Of a stretch of 64,000 nt of DNA, positions 1-11,776 are shown one piece after another. The DNA comes from Artemisia argyi. Taxonomy: Eukaryota; Streptophyta; Magnoliopsida; Asterales; Asteraceae. Every line of letters begins with the position of its first letter. The stretch's first letter is position 1. Under the pieces are notes generated by a model. The model searched no databases and was not told the origin of the DNA. It saw only the letters and a program-made list of their open reading frames with translations. A program made the translations under genes and the position numbers. The stretch covers positions 12,939,465 to 13,003,464 of the forward strand of contig CM060692.1 in assembly GCA_030686995.1 (NCBI GenBank), read 5' to 3'.

Positions 1-2423
1 ACAAGTTAGGGGTCATTTAACACTAATATAAAAGTAATTTCAACAAATAATCGTTCCACTAAAGACCAATAGACAAGCACGGAGGTCATACAAAAACACC
101 TCACAAATAGTGTTTAGATACTCACATCTCTCGGGTGTAATAAAGTAATATAACATTACGGAAATGGAAGATATCTCTCACTACCTGTCATAGCAAAATA
201 GATTACCATAGGCTTGGGAAAGGATCAAACCTCCACCACATGGCGTAAGCACCTAGGATAAACTATCAAAGAGGTCTTTTAAAGGGTTATAACGTTATGT
301 GTAGGGATATGAATTACACGGTTTTGTTGGATAAAGGGAGTTTTACTGGTGGCGAGTTAACAATCTTGGTTAATTACATGTACAAGATGGCGTTGCTAAG
401 CCAAGACTAGACTCGACTTAAGCTAATAAATGAAAAATAACAAAAACATAAAATGAACATAGAATAAAAACGGGATGGTAGTCCGTATGTTTTTTCTCTT
501 TTTCTTTTCTATTTTTTTTCTTTTTCTTAATTTTTTCGATTTTATTTTATTTTATTTTATTTTTTTTAGACATACACTCTTACCCTACCATCCAAAATAA
601 TACATCATAGGGGTATGAGCAATCCCCTTACACTTGAATCTTTACATACTTTACATTAAACTATTCTAATGACTCGAATTAAGAAAATCAAAACACTTGG
701 AGCACTTTTAAGATTAACGTACATATGGGGGTAATAATATTATGTTCTTCCCCATTACTCCATAAAACAAGTACTTACCCATGAGTCCCAATCGTCCCAA
801 AACAATATGTACAAGGATATGACTTGACTTAGCAACCATGTAATCAATTAGAAAATTAACTTAGGGTTTAACAAATAACAATAATGCACTAAAAATGAGC
901 GCATACACGGAAGGCTAAGGCGATTTGGTTGTACATTTAAGTGGGGTGTAACAAATTCTTCCTTTAAGTAAGATGCTTAAAGTTAGAAATGAAAAGATAG
1001 GCTCGGAGGGGTGTACTAGGGGTTTCGTGTACTAAAAATGAGTACAACGCTAAGGGTGTGGGAAAAATTAGTTGACTTAACTAGCCAAGTAATATGACTT
1101 AAATGGTCAAGTAATTATAATACGGGTTTAACACAAGGGTGATCCTAATGCCTCTTATCATGTAGTAAATCCTACCACACGAATGTAGTCTCACTAGCGG
1201 TCTCGGGATGCATCACTAACGCAAGTTCTAGAATCTAAATGCTACCGGTACACTCATAAGCACCAATAATGAATGCTTTTCCTATCAAATCTAAAGGCGA
1301 ACCTCACATTTTTGGGTGGAAAATTTTTCTGAATATACGGTTATGTGCTAGTCATACAACCTCCTATCCATGAGACGCTTGCTATGGCTAAAGTTTCACT
1401 CCTAAATGTTGTAAAAAAATTTAAATTTGGCGCTAAAATTACACTAACAAGTATTTCTCATAGTTTTATTACTCATCTACCATTAAACAAAACAAACTCA
1501 AGCGAAAGTGCATATGTAAGGTATCATCTTTTTACCCTCCCCTTACACTTAGGATGAACATTGTCCCCAATGTTCAAGTAAAGAATGTAAAAGTTAAGAG
1601 GTAAAGAGAATGAAATCAAATACTCCCCTGATTCGCTCGGTATGGATTTTAGGTTGGCCAGGTTAAATCTTCCTCCAAGAAAATGAACAATCAAAGCTTC
1701 CCTTCCAGAATATAAATCATCTTCTTGTCATAAATAACCTGTAAATCCTGACAACAGTAGACAAGGCAACCTCGCGTAAAATCGGCGGCATCCTATATAA
1801 GTTACTAAATCCTAGAAAACAAAGTAAGATATAATGCTTATGGAATGAAGTTTGCAGATTTCCTGGAGATTATAAAACTTAATAATTCACAAAAACCATA
1901 AGACTCCGTTAGAAAAACAAAACCGGTAAAATTTCCAGATTTTTGACTCCTGACGCCGTCAAGAGCAATACCCTGACGCCGTCAGAATGGACCTGCAGAA
2001 ATTCTTATGTTAAGTTTCCGGAAAATTTCTGGAAAAATTTTGTCCTACTTCCTGGAAAATCCTGCAAAACTTCATTATGACTCAATACAAGCATTTGACT
2101 CTAACAAATACGAATATACATGTTCATTAAATATTGTGGAGAATCATGATCGGTTTGTTTCTTAAAAACATATTTGGGGTTTCCCCTTACACTTATCTTT
2201 TGCAAAAATACCTTTAGGTTGAAGTTAAGACTAGGCCAAACAACATAATAAAGTATTTCCACATTTTAGTAGAGAAACATGATCAACCAACAATAACAAT
2301 AAAACATGCATACGGAAGCAAATAACAATCAAACAAATAAAATCACACAAAACATGGGTTGCCTCCCAAGAAGCGCTTTTCTTTATTTACGAGTCTTGTA
2401 GCTAGACTCAAAGTCATGGGTTA
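1..2423 (-). other. conserved 3' noncoding region of element A
   Basis: No convincing ORF. It is closely similar (reverse complement) to 35673-38190, 40953-43436, 51316-53830 and 21576-24010. It starts after the stop with a block containing CGCTTCTTGGGAGGCAACCC, contains two TGACGSCGTCA palindromes (about 1950-1985), several copies of AAGTGTAAGGGG (minus strand at about 2185, 1540 and 627) and the A-rich tract within an inverted repeat. An env-like ORF is often found here in Athila; none survives. Its conservation in all sub-types suggests cis-acting RNA or priming functions, which is inference. Confidence 0.85.
473..593 (-). repeat. inverted repeat enclosing A-rich tract (element A copy)
   Basis: GGATGGTAG (473-481) and CTACCATCC (585-593) are perfect 9-base arms, partly extended by GTATG/CATAC. 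They enclose about 100 bases that are T-rich on + (A/G-rich on the element sense strand). The same arrangement recurs in the 3' noncoding region of C, D2, D1 and E1. Confidence 0.8.
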
Positions 2424-3530
2424 TCACGTGACTTCATCATCAAACATCACATCCTCCTCATTAATCATTTCATTGTTATTTTCTTGGTAATGTTTTACAC
2501 GTTGTATGTTAACCGTGAATTCCCTACCCTCATCATCAACTAACACTACTGCTCCAAATTTAGAGGAATTCTTCACCGTGAACGGCCCATACCATCTAGA
2601 CTTAAGTTTTCCCGGAAATAATCTCAACCGAGAATTGTATAATAGGACCTTGTCTCCTTCTGAAAATTCTTTGGGTTTCTTAATTCTTTGATCATGCCAT
2701 CTTTTAGCTCTCTCTTTATATGTGATGGAGGATTCGTAGGCTTCTAATCTAAGCTCATCAAGCTCGTGTAATTGTAAAAACCTACTATTCCCCGCAGTTG
2801 TGTAATCTAAGTTGCATGCCCTAAGCGCCCAATAAGCCTTGTGTTCTAATTCTACCGGTAAGTGACACGCCTTACCATACACCATGCGGAACGGGGTCGT
2901 TCCAATAGGTGTTTTGTAGGCAGTTCGGAATGCGCATAAAGCTTCGTCGAGTTTGAATGACCAGTCCTTTCTGTTTTGACTAACCGTTTTTTCAAGTATT
3001 CTTTTAATAGCTCTATTGGTGTTTTCGACTTGGCCATTGGTCTGTGGATGATAGGCGGTGGAGAATCGGTGGGGCACTCCATACCTCTTCATGACCTTTT
3101 CCATTTGTGCGTTGCAAAAATGTGTCCCCCTATCGCTGATGAGAGCTCTCGGAATCCCGAATCTTGCGAAAAGCTTTTTCAGGAAATGAATGACCACTCT
3201 AGCATCATTAGTCCTAAGGGCTTGTGCTTCAACCCATTTTGAAACATAGTCAATGGCGACTAAGATGTACTCGTTTCCCCCTGAGGACGGAAAGGGTCCC
3301 ATAAAGTCAATCCTCCAAACATCAAATACCTCACAAACTTGTATAAAGTTCTGAGGTGCCTCATCCCTATGTGATATATTTCCAGCCCGTTGACATGCAT
3401 CACACGCTTGTACCATATCTTTTACATCACGGAAAATTGTGGGCCAATAGAATCCTGCATCGAGAATCTTTCGGGCAGTAACGTTTATCCCATGATGCCC
3501 TCCAGAGGGACCGGAGTGACATTCCCTCAT
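2424..3530 (-). pseudogene. pol: integrase of element A
   Basis: 368 residues from an internal Met; the real domain begins in the same frame upstream of the stop at 3588. The N-terminal HHCC finger is present (GGHHG, then CDAC at 43-46). The catalytic D,D35E triad is intact: Asp75 (WRIDFMGPF), Asp133 (ISDRGTHF), Glu169 (NGQVENTNR). A C-terminal SH3-like region ([24 protein letters not shown]) follows; no chromodomain is seen, as expected for Athila/Tat. The terminator is a tandem TGA-TAA that joins the common 3' noncoding region shared with C, D1, D2 and E. Confidence 0.92.
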
Positions 3531-3587
3531 GATTTTTACTGCCTCATTCTCCGAAACACAACGCCTTATAATGTGGTCAGGACACCT

Positions 3588-3887
3588 TCAGAATAAAAAT
3601 GGTTCATCCCAAAAGTAATATTTTAGCTGGGAAAAGAACCTCTTCCTCTCGTATTTAGTCAGGTGTTCAGGAACAAGTCTACATCTACTTGCGAAGTAAT
3701 TGGCAAAGTCGGCGTACCACGGTTCCGAATCAAGGATAGACATCAGTTGTTCGTCAGGAAACGAATCCTTAATCTCACTTCTATCGTGTTTATCCAGGGG
3801 GTTTTCAAGACGAGATAGATGATCGGCGGCTAGATTCTCTGCCCCCCTCTTATCGCGAATCTCAACATCAAATTCTTGTAGCAACAA
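3588..3887 (-). pseudogene. pol: RNase H C-terminus / integrase linker of element A
   Basis: 99 residues in the same frame as the pieces on both sides. [31 protein letters not shown] is the conserved end of plant gypsy RNase H, followed by the linker into integrase ([10 protein letters not shown]). It stops at an in-frame TGA (3588-3590). The frame then reads on through a region with RRCV into the integrase zinc finger. Confidence 0.87.
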
Positions 3888-3917
3888 GATCCACCGAATT
3901 AGTCGTGGTTTGGCGTC

Positions 3918-4943
3918 CTATTTCGCCAACAGATATCTAAGAGCTGAGTGGTCAGTGAAGACGACTGTCTTTGAAAGGACAAGATATTGTCGGAATTTGT
4001 CGAATGCAAACACTACGGCTAATAATTCTTTTTCGGTGGTGGAGTAGTTCTCTTGGGCAGGATTCATGGTTTTGCTAGCGTAGTAAATAGGTTGGAAAAG
4101 CTTGTCACACATTATTTCAAATGGTAACTCCCAGTTGGGTGTGATCATGATTGGAGCCTCAGTGAGTTCCCTTTTTAGGAGGTCGAAAGCATCTTTGCAT
4201 TCTTGGGAAAAATCGAATGAAGCATCCTTCACAAGCAATTGAGTCATTGGCCGGGCAATTTTGGAGAAGTCCTTGATGAATCTCCGATAAAATCCGGCGT
4301 GCCCCAAAAAGCTGCGTATTGCCTTAACAGTCGTGGGGTATGGTAACTTAGATATAGCCTCAACCTTAGCTTGGTCCACCTCTATCCCGTTCCCTGAAAT
4401 CTTATGCCCCAACACAATCCCTTCCTTTACCATGAAATGACACTTTTCCCAGTTCAACACCAAGTTGGTTTCCTCGCAACGTTTAAGCATCTTTTCTAAA
4501 TTAGCAAGACAGCGGTCGAAGGAGTTTCCGAAGACTGAAAAGTCATCCATGAATACTTCCATGCTGTCTTCCATGAGTTCGTGAAAGATTGCGGTCATGC
4601 ACCGTTGGAAAGTGGCGGGGGCATTACATAGCCCAAAAGGCATCCTTTTGTAGGCAAACGTTCCATAGGGGCAAGTAAACGTGGTCTTTTCTTGGTCCTC
4701 AGGTGCTATGGGAATTTGAAAATATCCCGAGAATCCATCTAAGAAACAATAGTACTCGTGTCCAGATAATCTTTCTAACATCTGATCAATGAATGGTAAG
4801 GGAAAGTGATCTTTCCTCGTGGCATCGTTGAGCTTTCGATAATCAATGCATACCCGCCATCCAGTGACAGTTCTCTGAGGTACCATCTCACCCTTGTCAT
4901 TTTTTACTACAGTCATTCCACCCTTTTTAGGTACAACCTGCAC
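3918..4943 (-). pseudogene. pol: reverse transcriptase and RNase H of element A
   Basis: 341 residues. Palm motifs are clear: CIDYRKLNDATRKDHFPLPF, FLDGFSGYFQI, MPFGLCNAPATFQRCM and the catalytic FMDDF (about residues 131-135). Thumb/connection FLGHAGFYRRFIKDFS follows, then RNase H (YYASKTMNPAQENYSTTEKELLAVVFA; FTDHSALRYLL). In RNase H the text jumps from IMCD directly to KLFQPI, whereas related plant elements have about 15-18 residues between these points, so a small in-frame deletion near 4104-4107 has removed residues after the first acidic residue. An in-frame stop sits at 3918-3920. Confidence 0.92.
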
Positions 4944-4952
4944 AGGACTGAC

Positions 4953-6482
4953 TCATGGGCTATCCGAGATCGGGTAAATTAGTCCTGCATCCAAAAGTTT
5001 GATAACTTCTTTCTTCACTACTTCCTTAATGTTAGGGTTCACTCGCCTCTGGGGTTGCACAGTGGGTTTATAATCTTCCTCCATAAGAATCTTAAGTGTG
5101 CAAAAAGTTGAGTCAATCCCCTTAATGTCGGCTACACTCCATGCGAGTACCCCCTTGTATTTCTTCAGGACCTCTAAGAGTTTAACTTTTTGTTCCTTTT
5201 CCAAGGAAGAGTTTATGATTACCGGGAGTTGGTTCTCTCCCTGAAGAAAGGCATACTCCAAATGATTATGGAGCTCTTTAAGATCAGCGTCAGGGGGCTC
5301 GATAATAGAAGGTTTGAGCTTGTTCTCGGGCTTTCGGAGCTCGAGATGCTCCGTTGCCTCTTGTCTGGGGTAGAAGGAGACTGCATTAACCTCCTCCGTC
5401 TTTTCCACCTCTAGCAAAGGCAGAAAACTCTCGTCCCGTGGCCAGCCTTCATCGATTTGTTCATCGATGCAATCATCAATGACATCTGTGAGCTCATCTA
5501 CTTCCCCGATAAAGTAGAGCCGGTTGGATGCTTCGAGGGAGAGGTCCATAGAATCCTTAATGTCGAAGGTTGTGCTATCGTCTCCTACTCGCAAGGTCAA
5601 TTTGTCATCGTAGACATCGATGACTGCACGAGCGGTAGCAAGAAATGGTCTACCTAAAATGATAGGTACCACGTCGTCTTCCTCCATATCTAGGATTACG
5701 AAGTCGACCGGGAATTTGAATTTCCCAACCTTGACTAGCACGTTCTCACATATCCCTTCGGGGTACTTGACTGATCTATCGGCTAGTTGGATGTTCATAC
5801 GGGTAGGCTTCAATCCGGAATATCCTAGTTTACGGAACATAGAGAGAGGCATGAGATTGATACTTGCTCCCAAATCGGCAAGAGCATTCTTGATTGATAG
5901 AGGTCCTATAGAGCACGGCAAGGTGAAGCTTCCCGGATCGTCTACCTTCTTTGGCAGCCCTCGATGGGTCACCACTGAGCATTCTTCCCCCAGGGTTACA
6001 AGACCCTCGAGCTTCTTCCTGTTAGCGAGCAGCTTTTTGAAGTATGTGCTATACTTTGGCATGTGATAGCAAGCATTCAGGAGAGGTATGGTGACAACCG
6101 AGTCTTTTAGGTATGACAAGAACCTCTTGTTATCATTCTCAGTTTTCTGGTTCCTTAGTCGGGATGGGTATGGAATTCTCACAGGTGGGTTAGGAAGGGC
6201 TGATGGGGAGGGGGTTGTCACGGGTGGTTGGTCCGGGGTGCCAATGCCGACATCCTGCTCCTCCTCCCCAGGTTTGTCTGAATCGAGTGTAACGGGGGAC
6301 GAGTTTGGGTAAGGAGGGTCCTTGGTTGTTGTCCCGGCCCGTGTGGTTATCGCGAGCATGGGATCTTTTCTTCTTTCTAACGGTGGTTGGAGGTTATCTA
6401 GGGTTGAGTTAAGCTTGTTGAAAAATTCTCCGACATCCTCCTGCTGTTCGTCGAAAAGCTCATTTAGCCCTTTCATTTGCAA
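4953..6482 (-). pseudogene. pol: protease and N-terminal RT segment of element A
   Basis: 509 residues, in the same frame as gag. It contains a retropepsin-type aspartic protease with the catalytic motif DLGAS at residues 203-207 of this piece and the flap/second-strand region ILGRPFLATARAVID further on. It then runs into the start of reverse transcriptase (VKLLEVLKKYKGVLAWSVADIKGI; VNPNIKEVVKKEVIKLLDAGLIYPI). It ends at an in-frame TGA at 4953-4955. RT continues in the same frame after nine bases, so this is a nonsense mutation and not a gene boundary. Confidence 0.9.
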
Positions 6483-6491
6483 GTCTTTTTC

Positions 6492-7718
6492 TTAAGTGAA
6501 GTGACCAAGGTCATCTTCGAAATTGCTCCTGATCTTGAATTCAGGGCCTCCCTCCCCTTCTCTTTTCCTCACCAGATTTCCCCAAAGGGTATAATCATCA
6601 TTTTGGTAGAAAGGCAAAAAGGAGGGATCAGCATAAATGTCTCCTCCTGACAAGCATGCATGTTCAGTTGTGGCTGCTCCTCCGCATTCCTCCACCTCAT
6701 GCGGACCTCCATAGTAATCGCAGATCAAGTAAGGATTTGACAGCGTCTTAGGTGGTTGCGATCCAGCTAGGCAATCCATTCTTTTGTGAACTTTGCTTAA
6801 TCGATCCGAGGTGGTTTCAGAAATGCCGATAGTCGACTCAGGTTCATCCCAAGTGTCATCCTGGTCTTGGGCATATTCTTCAATCCGGTCCCATCCTTCC
6901 TCGGCGCTAAGATTGGCCAATCTTCCTTTCCTAGATTGGTTGATTCCGTTCCGGTCATTAGAGGAGATATTTTCGTAAAAGATTTGGACCAAGAGCCAAA
7001 GTTCGATGCCATGATGTGGGACTTGTCTTATTAAATTTTTGAATCTAGTCCACGCTTTATGGAAGGGTTCATCCTTCCCCTTTCGGAAACGAAGGATCCT
7101 ATCCCTAAATGCTGAGGTTTTTCCAGGTGGAAAGAACTTCTCATAGAACTTGGATATGAGTTGCTCCCATGTGAAAATAGATTCGGAAGGGAGTTTGTTA
7201 TACCATTCTTGGGCTTTTTCGTATAAGGTGAAAGGGAAGAATCGCAGTCGGGATGTGTTTCTAGTAGCCCCACCCGTATGGATGGTGTCCACTATTTTTA
7301 GGAAGTCCTTGATGTGTTGGATTGGATTTTCCTCATCAAGTCCGTGGAACTTACACACACTTTTGACAAGCCAAATATCATTTGCATGCAAGACCTCGTT
7401 GGTATGTTCGTTTGGATAAACAATGGCATTGGCAAACCCACGAGGAGTTGGGGAAGAGTAATCCTTGAGACGCTTAGGAGGAGGTATTGTAGGAGTATCC
7501 GTCTCGTTGTGGGAGCTCGGGGTTGTGATGTGATTTTCTGAATTTTCTTCAGAGAGAGGTGCATCAAAGTCGATAGCAATGCTGGATGGTTCAGGTGTTG
7601 AGTGAGTTCGTCTTAACCTACACATTTCTCTTTCGGGTTCTGCATAAGGCAAGACGAGGTCTTTAGTGGTGCTACGACTCCTAGTGATCCTAAGGTTGGA
7701 GAATTCGTTGGTTGCCAT
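6492..7718 (-). pseudogene. gag: gag (capsid/nucleocapsid) of element A
   Basis: 408 residues before an in-frame stop at 6492-6494. The start at 7718 follows the leader and is the first ATG after the primer site. The central retrotrans_gag core (about residues 100-260) has the plant gypsy signatures EWYNKLP, KFYEKFFPPGK and PHHGIELWLLVQIFY. Near the C-terminus (about residue 325) is a zinc knuckle of the CX2CX3HX4C type seen in the sister elements, but here the second Cys is Tyr (CDYYGGPHEVEEC). The frame continues straight into protease after the stop, so gag-pol was one long frame. The protein would form the particle and bind RNA; loss of one zinc ligand is another sign of decay. Confidence 0.88.
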
Positions 7719-7865
7719 GATGGTGGATGGTGAAGAGTTACGATCAAAGGCACGAAGAAATAAGATAGACTAAAGAAGACCTAAAAATAAAATTAAAAAT
7801 CTTACTAGAAAGGAATCTAGCAAGTAGACCTAATAAAAAGAAATCCTAACCTAGACAATAACTAT

Positions 7866-7884
7866 TCCCCGGGCTGCGGCGCCA
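7866..7884 (-). promoter_or_regulatory. primer binding site of element A (tRNA-Asp type)
   Basis: On the minus strand the bases six after the LTR read TGGCGCCGCAGCCCGGGGA, close to the complement of the plant tRNA-Asp 3' end. Compared with the copy at 30516 it has one extra base. This is where minus-strand cDNA synthesis would be primed. Confidence 0.8.
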
Positions 7885-7890
7885 AAAACT

Positions 7891-9279
7891 TGATGCGTGG
7901 GAATCGCACCTTGCTTTACCACTCGAGGGATCTCGAGAAGCTTACAACCCCCACCAGGCAGTGTACCTGATCGTTGTAGTATAGTATAGTGACAAGTACC
8001 GGGGGATTGATCGTTCAGCTTAGGAATAGTGTCGCTAGGATTAGAAAACCTAATTAATAATTCTAGAGGTGAAAGATGATTATTTTTGTATTTTTATATT
8101 TTTATGAAAGCAAGTAAAATCTCGGGTTTTGGAAGAGTGGGCGGAATTAGTTGCTATTCAACTAACCCAAAGCTATTATATAATTGAAATAAAATAATGA
8201 AAATGAAATTAAACTAAATTAAACTAAGGTTGTGAGCAGTGGTTGGAGAAATTGTGTTTACTTAGACTTCATTACTCCCTAGATATCTTTTACATGTTAA
8301 TTACTTGTTACACTTGTATGGATGACGGATTGTATTCCTTAATACCATTCGTGGGGTGGCATACATAACTTCCCAACTCTATGAGCTCTTATCTCCTCCT
8401 ACACCATGACCCAGCAAAACTATAGGGATTGTAAACAGTGGCTCATGCATTAAATACAACCAATAAAGACCTAGTACGCCTCGGTTCATGTTTCTTAAGA
8501 CGTTCAAGCATGTTACCATTTGGAGATCTGCCAGTTTTCTTAAGCCTAACATATAATATCATTCATCCAAAACAAGAATAGACAAGTAATCAACACATAA
8601 TCAACATCTAGGTTTCATTAGATCTAAGCAAACACAAAAGAGATCTAGCCTAGCATAGTAGAATTGAGACAAGAACAAGATATAAACAACCAACACATAG
8701 ACATATTGATTGAATTGAAAGTACACTTATCTCAATTACAATGCAAGGTCTCAAGGGTTTGGAACCCTTGAAAAACATGTAAAAGAGGCACCAAAATCGT
8801 CTTTAGGGTTTCACCAAAACTTCTCTCTTTTTTTAATGAAAAAACTAGAAAACTATATATAGGAAAAACAGGCTGACGGCGTCAAGAGTTACTTGTGACG
8901 CCGTCACCTCGCCGCCATATACTTCCTCGGACGGCCTTGATCCACTTATGACGGCCTATGTGACGCCGTCACCACCCACGGTATTTTATTCTTGCCACTT
9001 TGACGCCGTCACCACCTACGGTGTTTAATTCCTCATGTCTGACGCCGTCAAGATGGTGGTCTTGATGCCGTCACCTTGTATCTTCAGCATGGAAATTTGG
9101 TACTTAGCCGTTTTCTTCACTTTTATGCTCCAAAAACGTCCAAAATGGCTTCTTTTCCAGAATTCACTCTCCAAACACCTAAAATCACAAAAGGAATGAT
9201 TTAGGGCAATATTTGATCAAATAAAGTCAGATTCGGGCTTAAATGACCCCCTAAAAACGGATCATTTTTCGCCTCATCA
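7891..9279 (-). repeat. 5' LTR of element A
   Basis: About 1.39 kb. Read on the minus strand it starts TGATGAGGCG and ends CGCATCA, immediately before the primer site. It carries repeated TGACGSCGTCA palindromes (about 8872-9072) just upstream of a TATATATAG promoter box near 8853-8862. Its repeat-spacer pattern matches the two LTRs of D1 (29251-30509 and 43437-43773) better than those of D2/E, so A and D1 belong to one LTR subfamily. Confidence 0.93.
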
Positions 9280-9651
9280 GACTAATTCTGCCAATTTATG
9301 AAACTTCAGGGACTGATTTTGCCAATTGTGTGAACTTTGCTTGTTTTTCACCTGTTTTCAGTTCTTTTGTACCTGATTCATATAAAAACACATTCCAGTG
9401 ATATTTATAACATTTATATGGTTTTTTCAAAGTGTTTTTGGCTGTTTTGTGGGTTTAAACAATATAAAAGATATGTGTATTTAGACACATATCAATACTC
9501 ATTTCCCATCTTCACCAATAACTCCATCTAGTCATCCTCACAAAAAGATTCAACCATTCCCTACACTCTACAAAGTGTGTCATTACCAATACAACTTAAC
9601 CCATGAAGGTCAAACCATACATCATAATAACAAACCATCCATCTCATCACC

Positions 9652-9772
9652 CAAATACACCTTCACCCTTGCTGCCAAAAATACACCTTCATCTCACTTC
9701 ACCCAAATACACCTTCACCCTTGATCCCAATAATACACCTTCATCTCACTTCGCCCAAATACACCTTCAACA
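9652..9772 (+). repeat. minisatellite-like tandem repeat, period about 52
   Basis: About 2.3 copies of a unit starting ATACACCTTCATCTCACTTC and then CCCAAATACACCTTCACCC. Successive copies begin at about 9681 and 9733. Differences between copies are few. Confidence 0.65.
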
Positions 9773-10234
9773 CACCACACCATAATCTACCATGGATTCA
9801 CCAAAAACTTTCATTTCCAAAATATCAAAGAAACAAAAGATCCTCATCATCACTCCTAAATAACTCTTCATTGACTTAACCAATCATGACTTCTAACAAC
9901 AAACCAAAGTCAAAAATCCTCATCAATAAATGATGTTATCTCTAACCAACCAACACCTAAGCCTCCAACTTACCCAAATGAAACCACCTTTCTACATCAA
10001 CAAGACAACCTCACAATCACTCTCACCAATAAAATCCCACATTCACCTCACCCACTTCTACCAAATGATCCTTTTGAGGAACATACTCAATTTCAAAACA
10101 ACAACCATTACCCTCCACAAAAGATGAATCACATGCCAAATCACAACTCAACAACACCACCATCACCTTCCTCCGAACAATGAAAGTTCATTGAAGAGCT
10201 CAAAGAAGCTCATGAGCTAAGTACTCTTCTTGTC

Positions 10235-10600
10235 ATGCATCTTGTTCTATGCAACTTGGACCAACCACCTTTATCACCCTACTCAAATTGTCTCCCTCAC
10301 TCACTCCACTTAAAGCAAGTTGAGCATCATACCCACCATTGTCCTTGTCACATTTACCTCCAAAAACAAATCATTCTCTTGGAAGAACACCTCACTTGGA
10401 TTGAATACCTCCTCACTAGGAAAATCTCAAACCCATCACTCACTCAAGACACCAACAATTCATCAACCGCTCCAAACCCACAACTTACCATTAAAAATGC
10501 ATCGGTAGACATCACCCTTTCATTATCACCCATAACATCCCTTAATACACACTTCTCTTCATCCCCAATCAACCTACCAAACTTCAATCCTATCCCATGA
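10235..10600 (+). other. unrecognised open stretch, 121 codons
   Basis: Open from ATG 10235; the same frame is also open upstream to about 10170. It encodes a His/Pro/Ser/Asn-rich sequence with no motif I recognise and lies in AC-rich DNA where stop codons are rare by composition. It could be a remnant of a copia gag or 3' ORF, or chance. No start context or neighbour supports a real gene. Confidence 0.2.
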
Positions 10601-10808
10601 AGCTTACTTGAAGCCAACTACCATGCTTCCCATCAACAACCACCAAACTCTCCAAACACCATTCCAACAAAAATCTATCTCCACTAAATCCAACTACCAT
10701 GATTCCCATCAATAAATTAATTCTCCACAAACCTTTTGTGTTCCAAGCAAGTCCAAGAGACGTCAAGTTGGCAACTTCGTATTATCTAGCGTAATTTGCT
10801 AGAAAAGC

Positions 10809-10908
<100 letters not shown>

Positions 10909-10981
10909 TTATGTATTAATGATTATGTTTTCAACATAATCTATTTAAATTATTCTTGTTAGTTATCTTATATTTGTTCCA

Positions 10982-10984
<3 letters not shown>

Positions 10985-11066
<82 letters not shown>
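10985..11066. repeat. (AT)n microsatellite, 82 bp
   Basis: A second uninterrupted alternating AT run, 78 bases after the first. Both are preceded by a similar GCATATA lead-in (CATATACATATA and CATGCATATA), so they may come from one duplicated unit. Confidence 0.97.
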
Positions 11067-11068
<2 letters not shown>

Positions 11069-11683
11069 CTTGTGCTCTAAATATTTTTGCAAGCATTCCA
11101 TATCTCAATTTCTTATGACCTCAAAACGAGAGGGAGTATACTTCAAGGGGGAGCTATACATTCGTCGGGATAACCTTTTTGATGTTAACAAAAAGGGGGA
11201 GAAGTGATATAAACTCACACTAAAAACTCGCATATATATTAATTTTTAGTTTAATGAGTTTAAATTTTGTTATCATAAAAAAGAGGAAGAATGTTGATAT
11301 AAATAATGTATAAAAACGTTATTAATATCTTTCGATATCTTTAAGTTTTGACGATCACAAAATATATGAACATTAAACGCAAAGTTAATACGTAAACAAG
11401 TTTTAAGCAAGTTTATATCATCTCATCTAACATAATCACTTAAGGTATGAATAAACAAGTGACTAATACATTTTATGATCAAGGGGATGTTTATTTAAAT
11501 AATACAAAGTTTATAAAATTAAATAAACTTTTTATATATTTTTGAAAAACATTTTTGGTAATAAAGGAAAGTGTTTTATTCATAATAAATATATGAATTC
11601 AAAATTTTAACCAAAATCAGTTAGTTTTTCACCAAATAAACTTTCCCCAGAAAAAGACAAGAAAACTGCAGTTTTCGTCTGGG

Positions 11684-11776
11684 CGGCCCCCTTAATTTTA
11701 AGGGGGCCGGCACACAATTAAGGGGACCGGGCACGCTCCCCTGTCAGATTCTGTCAGAAATTTTTCCCTATAAATA
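11684..11776 (+). promoter_or_regulatory. SIRE-like LTR promoter: 26-bp palindrome and TATA box
   Basis: Arms CGGCCCCCTTAA (11684-11695) and TTAAGGGGGCCG (11698-11709) are perfect inverted repeats separated by TT. A third half-site, TTAAGGGGACCGGG, follows at about 11718. TATAAATA lies at 11769-11776, about 60 bases downstream. A core promoter role is inferred from the TATA box and LTR position. Confidence 0.6.

Larger units (their letters stand above)
1..9279 (-). mobile_element. Athila-like Ty3/gypsy retrotransposon A (3' LTR outside window)
   Basis: Minus-strand LTR retrotransposon. Reading leftward it has a 5' LTR (7891-9279), a tRNA-Asp-like primer site, a gag-pol frame (7718 down to 2424) and about 2.4 kb of noncoding 3' sequence to position 1. 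Comparison with the + strand copies shows the 3' LTR should start about 100 bases left of the window. The pol order PR-RT-RH-INT marks Ty3/gypsy, and the primer site plus long 3' noncoding tail fit Athila. No env-like ORF is visible. The coding frame is dead through four in-frame stops and a small RNase H deletion. Only one LTR is present, so no target duplication can be tested; the base run right of the LTR is GACTA. Confidence 0.93.

Noticed and set aside
1345..1557. 70-codon ORF repeated antisense in every 3' noncoding region (also 36540-36752, 41818-42030, 52181-52393)
   Set aside because: It recurs only because the DNA is copied. C lacks an intact version, and no initiation context or domain supports it. 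Conservation was not distinguishable from that of the surrounding DNA.
5620..6066. Plus-strand ORFs of 148 and 74 codons opposite pol
   Set aside because: They are antisense shadows of the conserved protease frame and have no motif of their own.
10956..11207. Protein with repeated Tyr-Ile
   Set aside because: It is a translation of the (AT)n microsatellite joined to the copia 3' end.
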